DNA of 64,000 bases from Paracoccus aminophilus JCM 7686 (GTDB lineage Bacteria; Pseudomonadota; Alphaproteobacteria; Rhodobacterales; Rhodobacteraceae): contig NC_022041.1 in the NCBI RefSeq assembly GCF_000444995.1, positions 966,001 through 1,030,000 of the forward strand. Reading direction: 5' to 3'. Below, in pieces: positions 36,184 to 44,475 of the stretch. Each line of letters begins with the position of its first letter. The stretch's first letter is position 1. The notes beneath the pieces are model-generated. The model made no database searches and was not told where the DNA came from. It worked only from the letters and a program-made list of their open reading frames with translations. A program made the position numbers and the translations under genes.

Positions 36184-36567
36184 TTAGCGACCGTTGCGAC
36201 CGTCGAGCGAGAGGGCTCCGGGGCCGGTCGTCACGAGGGCGAGGAACACGAAACAGAATAGAATCGCGGCATCGCCACCGTTCGCGACGGGAAAGAAGCT
36301 CTTCGGCGCATGGGCCATGAAATAGGCGAAAGCCATGTGACCAGAGAGGATGAAGGCCACCGGGCGGGTGAAGAAGCCAAGCACGATGAGCGCGCCCCCG
36401 ACCAGTTCCAAGAGACCGGAGACAAGAGTCAGACCGGCAAGACTGGCGGGACCGTCAATCGGGAAACTGAAAAGCTTCTGCGTGCCGTGCTCAAGGTAAA
36501 GTAGGCCTGCGACGATCCGCAGGAGCGCAATAGTATAGGGCTGAAAGCGGTTTAAGGTATTGGTCAT
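36184..36567 (-). CDS. DoxX family membrane protein
   Basis: About 127 residues from ATG 36567 (MTNTLNRFQPYTIALLRI). Four membrane segments are visible, with the family pattern RIVAGLLYLEHGTQKLF in the first and a GLLELVGGALIVLGFFTRP stretch in the second. DoxX-type proteins are inner-membrane proteins linked to quinone chemistry or thiosulfate oxidation, but many have no assigned reaction. It is inside the element and faces away from the phage-type genes, so it is probably cargo. Longer upstream starts exist but lack support. Confidence 0.9.
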   Translation of the reverse strand: MTNTLNRFQPYTIALLRIVAGLLYLEHGTQKLFSFPIDGPASLAGLTLVSGLLELVGGALIVLGFFTRPVAFILSGHMAFAYFMAHAPKSFFPVANGGDAAILFCFVFLALVTTGPGALSLDGRNGR

Positions 36568-36693
36568 AGATGCCTCATTGGGATTCGTGAGCGTTCCTGA
36601 CCCTTGTCCCAAAAGGAGATCGGGACAAGCTACAACTCGCCCAGCCTGCATCATGCAGCACAATGCGCGTGCATGGCGATGAGGTGATACTGG

Positions 36694-37125
36694 TTAGCGC
36701 GAGAACGCATCAATCAGGTTGAGAACCGCCAAAATCTTCCGCGTGCCACTATCGACACGGTAGATCTGGTTATCGTCACGGTAATAGTCCCAGCCCCGGC
36801 GTCGTTCGAGGTCATAGCGGCGCGGGTCACGGATCACGACATAATCTCTGGTCCGCAGGATGTCACCAACGCGACTGCCATAGTGAGGCGCATATTTCTT
36901 GGCTTGTCCCGGAGGCATGCACGGCGGGTTCTTCTTCGCAAGTCCGGGCGGGCAGTCCGCGCGATAGCCAATGCGAGGAGAGCGACGGTCGTCACGTCCA
37001 TGACCGGCCCGTTGGCCACCGTGGTTCTTCCAGCCTTTGCCATTGCCCGGATCGGCAAAAGCAGGCGACAGGCTCGTGGACAGCCCCGCCAGCGCAAGAA
37101 TAGGGAGAATGAGGATTCGCTTCAT
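36694..37125 (-). CDS. Small secreted basic protein
   Basis: The chosen start is ATG 37125 (MKRILILPILALAGLSTSL), which gives a clean signal peptide ending near AFA. The mature part, about 120 residues, is very basic, with a Gly/His/Arg-rich segment, PPGLAKKNPPCMPPGQAKK, and a C-terminal YRDDNQIYRVDSGT...LNLIDAF module. Proteins of this type (RcnB-like and similar) are periplasmic and common in Rhodobacteraceae; the function is not established. It reads leftward like the DoxX gene and is the last gene before the right end. The framing within the element suggests cargo. Confidence 0.72.
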   Translation of the reverse strand: MKRILILPILALAGLSTSLSPAFADPGNGKGWKNHGGQRAGHGRDDRRSPRIGYRADCPPGLAKKNPPCMPPGQAKKYAPHYGSRVGDILRTRDYVVIRDPRRYDLERRRGWDYYRDDNQIYRVDSGTRKILAVLNLIDAFSR

Positions 37126-37442
37126 GATGCGCTCCAAAGCTTGATTTGCCCAACCTATACGCGAAGGCAGAAGGAGAGGTTGCGTCACGAAAACAGGATG
37201 GGCGACGGATCGCCGATGAAGTGATATGCCCCGCGCTTCACCAATGCGCGGGCTGCGGAGCAGAAGTAGCGGATGTAGCGGCGTAGCAGGGAAGGTGCGG
37301 GAAACGCTACATTCGCGAGATGTTAAAAAGGTGATGCAGTGGCGCAACGCAACCCGTCGCAATCAAGCGCAAACAAGAAGGCGGGCGCGTAGGCGGGTAA
37401 GACTCGCCAATGACGAAATTATCTAATGATTTCAAGGATAGA
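37126..37442. other. Non-coding right end of the element
   Basis: No gene is visible in these 317 bp. Inverted GTAGC repeats lie at 37266, 37275 and 37283, with one GCTAC at 37306. GCAACCCGTCGC at 37349-37360 shares the pattern GCAACnnGTCGC with the left end at 22250. These may be arm-type sites for the integrase or AlpA-like protein; that reading is inference. Confidence 0.5.
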
Positions 37443-37457
37443 TGGCGGAGAGGGTGG
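37443..37457 (+). repeat. attR core within tRNA-Ser
   Basis: The 15-bp copy of TGGCGGAGAGGGTGG coincides with the last 15 bases of the tRNA gene on the minus strand, so integration restores a complete tRNA. It is identical to attL at 22145. Confidence 0.92.
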
Positions 37458-37532
37458 GATTCGAACCCACGGAACCCTTGCAGGCTCAACGGTTTTCGAG
37501 ACCGCCCCGTTCGACCACTCCGGCACCTCTCC
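37443..37532 (-). tRNA. tRNA-Ser(CGA)
   Basis: The minus strand folds as a class II tRNA: acceptor stem GGAGAGG/CCTCTCC, anticodon stem GCGGT/ACCGT with loop CTCGAAA (anticodon CGA, reading UCG), a long variable arm, the GGTTCGAATCC T-arm, discriminator G and an encoded CCA. The 90-nt length and long variable arm identify serine. The gene is intact despite serving as the integration site. Confidence 0.96.
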
Positions 37533-37635
37533 GCGCTTGTTTTGGTGTGGTGGAGCAGCGTTTAGACGGGCAGGGGTTGAAGCGCAAGAGGGGTTGAGCG
37601 AGAAATTCGAAAAAAGGCAAGGAGAAGGCAAGCCG

Positions 37636-38508
37636 ATGTTCAGGCTCATCCGCACCGCCCCGCTCGTCGCCCTGTTGGTGGCGTTTTCCGTTCCGGTTTC
37701 CAGCCCTGCCCAAGAGGCGGGGGCCCACGTCGTATCCCCGGCCGATCAGACGCTGGCGCATGAAATCTACCGCGTGCTGCATCTCGATGAGGTCGTCGGC
37801 GTCATGGCCGAAGAGGCGATTGCCGGGGCCGCGCCCGAGGACAGCAACCAGATGAGTGCGGAGGAGCAGCGCGCCTGGCTTGAGACCCTGCGCCGGGTCA
37901 ATGCGCCCGACAAGATGCGGCGGCTCATGCAAGAGCGGCTGGCAGAGACGGTCGGGCAAGCCGATCCGGCCTTGATCCGGCGGGCTTTGCTTTTCTACAG
38001 CACGCCCTTTGGCAAGCGGGTGATCGGGCTTGAGATCTCGGCTCGCAGCGCGATGCTCGCACCCGGAGCGGAAGAGGCGGCGCGCGAGGCCGCGCGGCAG
38101 GCAACCCTTGCCGACACGCCCCGAGCGGCGAAAATCCAGACGATCATCTCTTCGGGCGGGTTGGTCGATCGCAATGTGGTGAGCAGCCTCAATTCGGTCA
38201 TTGCCACCCATCGCGGCTTTACCGATGGCGCGGGCGAGGGCCGCGAGGATGATGCGGCGACCGCGGATGCCTGGGCGCAAGAGGGCGAGATCCGGGCCGA
38301 TGTGGCGGATTGGCTGACCGGGCTGCTGTTTCTTGCTTATGGGCCGCTCGATGATGCCGAGCTCGCGCAGATCGCGAGCTTCGTCGGCTCTCCCGAGGGG
38401 CGCGAGCTGATGGATGTGCTGGACAAAGCCTATGACGGGATGTTTGAGCAGATGTCATATGAGGCGGGCTTTCTGGCCGCCGGGCAGATTGCAGGTGCCG
38501 AATTATGA
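37636..38508 (+). CDS. DUF2059-domain secreted protein
   Basis: About 290 residues from ATG 37636, after an AAGGAGAAGG box. A signal peptide (LIRTAPLVALLVAFSVPVSS, cut near SPAQ) leads to a helical periplasmic protein. The segment LIRRALLFYSTPFGKRVIGLE is the DUF2059 signature, and a second related helical repeat (AQIASFVGSPEGRELMDVL) follows near the C-terminus. Function is unknown. It overlaps the Nudix gene by ATGA and precedes cysK, so it may correspond to the first gene of a trgA-trgB-cysK-type tellurite-resistance locus; that correspondence is from position only. Confidence 0.8.
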   Translation: MFRLIRTAPLVALLVAFSVPVSSPAQEAGAHVVSPADQTLAHEIYRVLHLDEVVGVMAEEAIAGAAPEDSNQMSAEEQRAWLETLRRVNAPDKMRRLMQERLAETVGQADPALIRRALLFYSTPFGKRVIGLEISARSAMLAPGAEEAAREAARQATLADTPRAAKIQTIISSGGLVDRNVVSSLNSVIATHRGFTDGAGEGREDDAATADAWAQEGEIRADVADWLTGLLFLAYGPLDDAELAQIASFVGSPEGRELMDVLDKAYDGMFEQMSYEAGFLAAGQIAGAEL

Positions 38509-39590
38509 CCCTCGTGACCGGGCCGCTGGCCCATCCGGCGATGTTGGCCGCTTTGGGGCTGGCGGGCACGCCCGTCGTTTTGCAGGGCAAGCTTGCGGGC
38601 GGGGCCGAAGCGGGGATCGTGGCCGGCGATTGGCCGCAGCTGGTCGAGGGTGCGGGGGAGGTTGCGGCGCTGCGGGTGGTGCCGACCCCGGCTTTGCACC
38701 GCTACGCCGAGATCATGCAGGCCACGCCACGCGTGCTGCAAGGTGAGACCGTCCTCGGTCTCGCGGCCGACGAGCACGGGGCGGGGCAGGCCGCCGATCA
38801 GCCTCAGAGCTGGCCCGCTGCGGATTGGCCCGCGGCCTTGGCGGCCGGGATCGCCGCGCGGCTGGTGGCGCTTGGGCCCGAGCGTCCGGCGCAGGCGATC
38901 CGCGCCCGTCTGTCCCGGATCGGCGAATGGGTTGCGGCGCAGCTGCGCGCGGCGGACGAGCATCCCGCACCGGTTGGTCCCGCGACAGAGCCCCGGCTTG
39001 AGGTCTTGTCGCGCGACGAGCCCTATCAGCATTTCTTCGCGGTCGAGCATGTGCGGCTGGTGCATCGGTTGAATTCGGGCGGTCTCTCGGTGCCGCTCGA
39101 CCGGGCGGTCTTTGTGTCGGGCGATGCGACCGTGGTGCTGCCCTGGGACCCGCTGCGCGACCGCGTCCTTTTGATCGACCAGTTTCGCGCAGGCCCCGCC
39201 GTGCGCGGCGATCGCGAGCCTTGGCTTTACGAGACCGTGGCCGGGCGCATTGATCTGAACGAATCCCCCGAAGACGCCGCCCGACGCGAGGCCTATGAGG
39301 AGGCCGGGATCGCGCTGCGCGCGCTTGTTCCGGGCCCGCATCATTACCCGAGCCCGGGCGCGATGGCGGAATATCTTTACCTCTTCATCGGCATTGCCGA
39401 TCTGCCGGATGGGGTCGCGGGCATTGGCGGGCTGGCCTCGGAAGGCGAGGACATCCGCTCACATCTGGTTGAGCGCGCGACGTTTTTGCAGATGATCCGG
39501 CGGGGCGAGATCCGCAACGGTCCGCTGCTGGTTTTGGGGCTTTGGCTCGATGCCGAGGCGGCGCGGTTGCAGGCTGAATACACGGGCTAG
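38505..39590 (+). CDS. trgB: Nudix hydrolase with N-terminal cyclotransferase-like domain (TrgB-like)
   Basis: The 361-residue protein has two parts. Residues 1-170 (GPLAHPAMLAALGLAGTPVVL...) look like a divergent gamma-glutamylcyclotransferase-type domain. Residues 180-361 are an ADP-ribose-pyrophosphatase-like Nudix domain with a complete box (GRIDLNESPEDAARREAYEE then AGI) that binds the metal and cleaves a nucleoside-diphosphate-linked substrate. The two-domain build matches proteins named TrgB in Rhodobacter, where they accompany cysK and contribute to tellurite resistance. Here cysK lies 85 bp downstream. The Nudix reaction is well supported; the tellurite role is inferred from the family name and neighbourhood. 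Confidence 0.82.
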   Translation: MTLVTGPLAHPAMLAALGLAGTPVVLQGKLAGGAEAGIVAGDWPQLVEGAGEVAALRVVPTPALHRYAEIMQATPRVLQGETVLGLAADEHGAGQAADQPQSWPAADWPAALAAGIAARLVALGPERPAQAIRARLSRIGEWVAAQLRAADEHPAPVGPATEPRLEVLSRDEPYQHFFAVEHVRLVHRLNSGGLSVPLDRAVFVSGDATVVLPWDPLRDRVLLIDQFRAGPAVRGDREPWLYETVAGRIDLNESPEDAARREAYEEAGIALRALVPGPHHYPSPGAMAEYLYLFIGIADLPDGVAGIGGLASEGEDIRSHLVERATFLQMIRRGEIRNGPLLVLGLWLDAEAARLQAEYTG

Positions 39591-39675
39591 CGGGTCGTTA
39601 TTGGGCCCATCCGCCCTTGTCGCTCTCGGCGAGGCGCGTATAACTTGGGCCAGTTCTTCGCGAAAGGCCATGCTT

Positions 39676-40707
39676 ATGCGTATCTGCCCTGATCTTGCCG
39701 CCGCCATTGGCAATACCCCTTTGATCAAGCTTCGCCATGCTTCCGAAGCGACGGGCTGCACCATTCTGGGCAAAGCCGAATTCATGAATCCGGGCCAGTC
39801 GATCAAGGACCGCGCCGCGCTTTACATCATCAAGGATGCGATCGCGCGCGGCGATCTGAAGCCCGGCGGCACGATTGTCGAGGGCACGGCGGGCAATACC
39901 GGGATCGGGCTTGCGCTGGTGGGGGCCTCGATGGGCTTTCGCTCGGTCATCGTCATCCCCGAGACGCAGAGCCAGGAAAAGAAGGACATGCTGCGCCTTG
40001 CTGGCGCCGAGCTCGTCGAGATCCCGGCCGCGCCCTATCGCGATCCGAACAACTATGTCCGCTATTCGGGCCGTCTGGCCGAGAAGCTGAAACTGACCGA
40101 GCCGAATGGCGCGATCTGGGCTGACCAATTCGACAATATCGCCAACCGCGAGGCCCATATCCAGACCACCGGCCCCGAGATCTGGGAACAGACCGGCGGC
40201 AAGGTCGATGGCTTCATCTGCGCGGTGGGCTCTGGCGGGACGCTGGCGGGGGTCGCCATGGCGCTCCAGCCCAAGGGCGTGAAGATCGGTCTGGCCGATC
40301 CCGAGGGGGCCGCGCTTTATTCGTTCTACACCACCGGCGAATTCGACAGCCCCGGCTCGTCGATCACCGAGGGGATCGGGCAGGGGCGTATCACGCGCAA
40401 CCTCGAGGGCTTCACCCCGGATTTCAACTATCGCATCCCCGATTCCGAGGCGCTTCCGGTGATCTTCGACCTTCTCGAGCATGAGGGGCTGTGCCTCGGC
40501 GGCTCGTCGGGCGTCAATATCGCGGGCGCGATCCGCATGGCGCGCGACATGGGCCCGGGCCATACGATCGTGACGGCTTTGTGCGATTCCGGCACGCGCT
40601 ATCAAAGCAAGCTCTTCAATCCCGACTTCCTGCGCGCGAAGAACCTGCCGGTGCCGAAATGGCTGGAGCGCAAGCCCGCAGATATCCCCGCCGTCTTCGA
40701 GGATTGA
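39676..40707 (+). CDS. cysK: Cysteine synthase A (O-acetylserine sulfhydrylase)
   Basis: About 343 residues; ATG 39676 has an AAAGG box eight bases away (ATG 39670 is also in frame). It makes cysteine from O-acetylserine and sulfide using pyridoxal phosphate. The PLP lysine is Lys44 in QSIKDR, the phosphate-binding loop is EGTAGNTGIGLA, and the C-terminal GGSSGVN serine loop is present. The long insertion and GLADPEG region are as in the alphaproteobacterial CysK type. It follows the TrgB-like gene and is followed six bases later by a channel gene. Confidence 0.95.
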   Translation: MRICPDLAAAIGNTPLIKLRHASEATGCTILGKAEFMNPGQSIKDRAALYIIKDAIARGDLKPGGTIVEGTAGNTGIGLALVGASMGFRSVIVIPETQSQEKKDMLRLAGAELVEIPAAPYRDPNNYVRYSGRLAEKLKLTEPNGAIWADQFDNIANREAHIQTTGPEIWEQTGGKVDGFICAVGSGGTLAGVAMALQPKGVKIGLADPEGAALYSFYTTGEFDSPGSSITEGIGQGRITRNLEGFTPDFNYRIPDSEALPVIFDLLEHEGLCLGGSSGVNIAGAIRMARDMGPGHTIVTALCDSGTRYQSKLFNPDFLRAKNLPVPKWLERKPADIPAVFED

Positions 40708-40712
40708 TCTTC

Positions 40713-43211
40713 ATGCGTCGTCTTGCTGCTTTCGCCGTCGCTGTCTTCTTCACGCTGACTTCGCTGGTCGCAGCCCAAGACACGCCACAACCAGACTATA
40801 CGGCCTGGGAGAAACTTGCCTCTCAGGCCGAACAGATCCTGCAATCGGGACAGGCCAACGATGCCCGGCTCGAAGCGATCCGCGCCGAGGTCGTCAAATG
40901 GCGCGATCAATTCCGCGCAGCCGAGGGCACCAATGCCACCCGGATCTCGACGCTCAAGGATCAGATCAATGCGCTCGGGCCGCCGCCCGCCGAGGGCCAG
41001 ACCGAATCTGACGATCTCGCGACCCGCCGCAAAAGCCTGAACAGCCAGCTTTCCGAATTGCAGGCGCCCGGCCTCACCGCCGTCGAGGCCTTTGGCCGCG
41101 CCGATGGTGTCGTCCAGCAGATCGACAAGACCCAGCGCGAGCGTCAGGCGACCGCGCTGCAACGGCTTGCGCCGACCCCGCTGAACCCCAAGAACTGGGC
41201 CCCTGCCTTGCAAGAGGGCTATCAGGTCGTCGCCGGGATCTCGAATGAGGTGATGACCCGCTTTCAGACGCAGGGCGGCTGGCAGGGCGCGCGCGACTGG
41301 GCGCCGAGCGTCGCGATCATCCTGCTAATCGCGGTTCTGCTGCTGAGCAAAGGGCGGCGTTGGATCGATTCGCTGCCCTCGCGTCTGTCCGCGCGCGCAA
41401 GCGAGCGCACACGCGCCGCGCTCGATTTCGCGGTCTCGCTCGGTCAGATCCTCGTGCCGCTGATCGGGGTGATCCTGCTGGTGGCGGCGCTGATTGTCAC
41501 CAATCTCTTCGATCAATGGGGCCTGCCGATCCTCTTTGCCTTGCCCGGCGCGGGGCTCGCCCTTTTTGGCGCGATCTGGATCAGCCGCAGGCTGTTCCCG
41601 GCTCAGCCCGGCGCGCTGCCGATCTCGCTGCCGCTGCCGGAAAAGCCGCGCGCACAGGCCCGGATCAATGGCTCGTTCCTCGGCGTCGCGCTGGCGCTGC
41701 ATCAGGTCTTTGGCTCGGCGATCCTGCCGCTGTCGAGCTTCTCGGGCAAAACCTCGGCGGATGAGCGCATCCCGCTGCAAATCACCGATGCCTCGGCGGC
41801 GGTCTGGCACCTGCCGATCATCTGCCTTGGCGCCTATTTCCTCTTCCGCTTCTCCAGCGTGCTGCGCCATCTGCCGCGTTATGACAGTTCGGAAAACCCG
41901 CCCTACCGGCTGAGAATCGGCGCGATCATCGGCAGCGCCGGGCGGCTGGTCGCTCTGGTCGCGCCGGTTCTGGCCGCTATCGGCTTCGTGGCCGGCGCGA
42001 ATGCGCTGCTCTGGCCGATGATCATGACCATGGCGCTGATCGGGCTTTTGATCCTCTTGCAGGATTTCATTGCCGATCTTTATGCGATGGCCAAGGGCGG
42101 CGACAAATCGGCGCGCGACGGGCTGGTGCCGGTGCTGGTCGGATTCGCGCTGGTCTTAGCCTCGGCACCGCTTTTCGTGCTGATCTGGGGCGCGCGCACC
42201 GCCGAGCTCAGCGAGTTCTGGAGCAAGATGAAACAGGGCGTGGCCTTTGGCGGCGTCCGGATCTCGCCGACCGGGATTTTTGCCTTCGTCGCGATCTTCC
42301 TGATCGGCTACAGCATCACCCGCGCCATTCAGGGCGCGTTCCGCTCGACCATCCTGCCCAAGACCAAGATCGACGCGGGCGGGCAGAATGCCATCGTCTC
42401 GGGGCTGGGCTATGTCGGGGTGATTCTGGCGCTGATGCTGGCGGTGACCAGCGCGGGCGTCGATCTGACCTCGCTCGCGCTCTTTGCCTCGGCGCTGTCG
42501 GTCGGTATCGGTTTCGGTCTTCAGAACATCGTGTCGAACTTCGTTTCGGGCATCATCTTGCTGATCGAGCGCCCGATTACGGTCGGCGACTGGATCGAGG
42601 TCGGCGGCAAGCAGGGCATCGTCAAACGGATCTCGGTGCGCTCGACTCATATCCAGACCTTCGACCGGACCGAGGTGATCGTCCCGAACTCGGATTTCGT
42701 CAGCCAATCGGTGACGAACTGGACGCGCAACAACCTTTCGGGGCGGATCATCGTGCCGGTCGGCGTGGCTTACGGCACGGATACGCGCAAGGTCGCGCGG
42801 GTCTTGGCCGAGATCGCCGAGGATCAGCCGACGGTGCTGATCACGCCGCCGCCCTCAGTCGTTTTCAAGGGCTTTGGCACCGATGCGATGAATTTCGAGA
42901 TCCGCGCGATTGTCTCGGACATCAACGGCGGCACTGGCGTCGTCAGCGAGATCAACCACCAGATCGCCGCGCGTTTCGCGCAAGAAGGCATCGAGCTGCC
43001 CTTCCCGCAGCGCGACATCTGGCTGCGCAATCCCGAGGCTCTTGGCACCGCGCCCGAGCTGGAAGCCAAGGCCGCGCCCGAGAGTGGCGATGCGCAAGAG
43101 GTCCGCGACGAGGCGCCGCAAGCGCCCGATGCGACACCCGCCGGCACCGATCATGATGACGGGGCCGCAGGCGAGAATGCAGGCTACGGCGAAAGGTTCG
43201 AGCGCGACTAG
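40713..43211 (+). CDS. MscS-family mechanosensitive channel with DUF3772 domain
   Basis: About 832 residues from ATG 40713, five bases after cysK. A signal peptide (LAAFAVAVFFTLTSLVAAQ) is followed by a periplasmic coiled-coil DUF3772 domain (about 30-190). About ten membrane segments come next, and the MscS core has the pore helix GVDLTSLALFASALSVGIGFG, then GLQNIVSNFVSGIILL and the beta domain (GDWIEVGGKQGIVKRISVRST). The C-terminal tail is acidic and Ala-rich. It opens under membrane tension to release solutes during osmotic downshock. Large MscS homologues of this type are common; the pore motif is intact. Confidence 0.93.
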   Translation: MRRLAAFAVAVFFTLTSLVAAQDTPQPDYTAWEKLASQAEQILQSGQANDARLEAIRAEVVKWRDQFRAAEGTNATRISTLKDQINALGPPPAEGQTESDDLATRRKSLNSQLSELQAPGLTAVEAFGRADGVVQQIDKTQRERQATALQRLAPTPLNPKNWAPALQEGYQVVAGISNEVMTRFQTQGGWQGARDWAPSVAIILLIAVLLLSKGRRWIDSLPSRLSARASERTRAALDFAVSLGQILVPLIGVILLVAALIVTNLFDQWGLPILFALPGAGLALFGAIWISRRLFPAQPGALPISLPLPEKPRAQARINGSFLGVALALHQVFGSAILPLSSFSGKTSADERIPLQITDASAAVWHLPIICLGAYFLFRFSSVLRHLPRYDSSENPPYRLRIGAIIGSAGRLVALVAPVLAAIGFVAGANALLWPMIMTMALIGLLILLQDFIADLYAMAKGGDKSARDGLVPVLVGFALVLASAPLFVLIWGARTAELSEFWSKMKQGVAFGGVRISPTGIFAFVAIFLIGYSITRAIQGAFRSTILPKTKIDAGGQNAIVSGLGYVGVILALMLAVTSAGVDLTSLALFASALSVGIGFGLQNIVSNFVSGIILLIERPITVGDWIEVGGKQGIVKRISVRSTHIQTFDRTEVIVPNSDFVSQSVTNWTRNNLSGRIIVPVGVAYGTDTRKVARVLAEIAEDQPTVLITPPPSVVFKGFGTDAMNFEIRAIVSDINGGTGVVSEINHQIAARFAQEGIELPFPQRDIWLRNPEALGTAPELEAKAAPESGDAQEVRDEAPQAPDATPAGTDHDDGAAGENAGYGERFERD

Positions 43212-43327
43212 GTGGGTCGGGACTGTGCGGGGCTGTGCCGGGTGGGGCTGAAGCGGTCTGAGCTGCGGCTCGAAGGTGCAGCACGGGCCACGAAACCCGG
43301 CGCGCAGCAGCCCCGGCCTAGATCACC

Positions 43328-44461
43328 TCAGCGCAGATCACGCGGCGCAGCGAGCTCGGCCTCACGGGCGGCCGCCTGATCTTCCTCGCCCAAACCGTCC
43401 TCGGCAAAGCCCTCACGCGACAGCAGGATCGCCAAGGGATGCAGCCAGGGGATATGGGCGCTGATGATCATCACCGCCGCCATGATCGGCACCGAAAGAA
43501 ACATCCCCGGCAGCCCCCAGACCGCGCCCCAGACCGCCAGCGACAGCACGATCCCGAAAGAGGACATGCGCAGCGTCTGACCGAGCAGCATCGGCTCGAT
43601 GATATTGCCGATGAGGAATTGGATGACCGAACAGGCAAGCCCGACCGCCGCAGTCTCGCCGGGGCTCGCGGTCTGGGCCAAAGCCAGCAGGACCGTGACC
43701 ACTGTCGCCACGATCGGGCCGATGGTCGGGATGAAATTCAAGATGAAGGTGATCATCGCAATCGGCCCGGCCAGATCGAGCCCCGCCACCCGGAAGACCA
43801 GCCAGACCAACGAGGCGGTCGCCGCGCTCAGGGCGGTCTTGACCACAAGATAGCGGTTCACCCGGCGCATGATCGAAAAGATGATCGCCCGGACTTTGCG
43901 CGCCTGTTCGGGGCTGCCCGCCAAGCGCTCGATCTTGATCGGAAACCAGACCCGTTCGGTGAACATGAAGCCGACATACAGCAGTACCATGACCGCCCCC
44001 GAAATCATATTCGAGGTTTGCGAGGCCAGCGAACGGATCCAACCAGTCAGGTTGATGCTGCTCACAAAGGTCTCGGTCACGGTCTGAGCCTTGGGGCCCA
44101 TCCATTCGATCAGATCGGGGATCAGCTTTTGAACGCGCTCGGAATAGCTGATCGCGGTCGAGACGATTTCGTTGATCTGCGACACCACCGTGGTGGTCAA
44201 CCACAACAGCCCGACCGCAATCACCACAAGCGCCAATGTCGTCGCAAGCCAGGTCGGCACTTTCAGCCGGTTGAAGGCGGTGATCGCATCCGAGGTCAGC
44301 GAAAAGATGATGATCGCGATGGTCAGCGTGATCAGCAGAAACTTCGCCTGCACCAGCAGGAAGAGGATCAGAGCAAAGGCAACAACGCCCAGAAAGCCAG
44401 TCTGAAGCCGCTCGCGCAGCACCGGATCTCGTGACTCCACCTTGCCCTCGCTCTGATCCAA
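43328..44461 (-). CDS. AI-2E family transporter / PerM-like permease
   Basis: The 377-residue protein has the eight-helix layout of the AI-2E exporter (UPF0118) family: two early hydrophobic helices, a long periplasmic-type amphipathic region (about 100-165), and the FILNFIPTIGPIVATV and SVIQFLIGNIIEPMLLGQ motifs. The start is uncertain: TTG 44461 is the first possible codon, and GTG 44440 has a GAGGG box nearby. It lies 14 bp after gyrA on the same strand. The transported compound is not predictable. Confidence 0.9.
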   Translation of the reverse strand: MDQSEGKVESRDPVLRERLQTGFLGVVAFALILFLLVQAKFLLITLTIAIIIFSLTSDAITAFNRLKVPTWLATTLALVVIAVGLLWLTTTVVSQINEIVSTAISYSERVQKLIPDLIEWMGPKAQTVTETFVSSINLTGWIRSLASQTSNMISGAVMVLLYVGFMFTERVWFPIKIERLAGSPEQARKVRAIIFSIMRRVNRYLVVKTALSAATASLVWLVFRVAGLDLAGPIAMITFILNFIPTIGPIVATVVTVLLALAQTASPGETAAVGLACSVIQFLIGNIIEPMLLGQTLRMSSFGIVLSLAVWGAVWGLPGMFLSVPIMAAVMIISAHIPWLHPLAILLSREGFAEDGLGEEDQAAAREAELAAPRDLR

Positions 44462-44475
44462 ATACCTATGCGGCC

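Larger units (their letters stand above)
22145..37457. mobile_element. 15.3-kb integrated element in tRNA-Ser(CGA), phage-satellite-like or reduced prophage
   Basis: The element is bounded by 15-bp direct repeats (attL 22145, attR 37443). The integrase gene lies immediately inside attL and an intact tRNA-Ser at the right end. Content: P4-type integrase, AlpA-like regulator, toprim primase plus DUF3987 protein, an iteron array, an XRE repressor with a divergent promoter, small genes and cargo (DUF488, DoxX, small secreted protein). One phage ejection-like protein is present, but no terminase, portal, capsid, tail or lysis genes were found. That combination fits a satellite that uses a helper phage, or a prophage that has lost its head and tail block. 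Coupled ATGA gene junctions and the cognate ends suggest that the replication and integration modules are intact. Confidence 0.88.

Noticed and set aside
22145..37457. Intact prophage
   Set aside because: No terminase, portal, capsid, tail or lysis genes were found in any frame.
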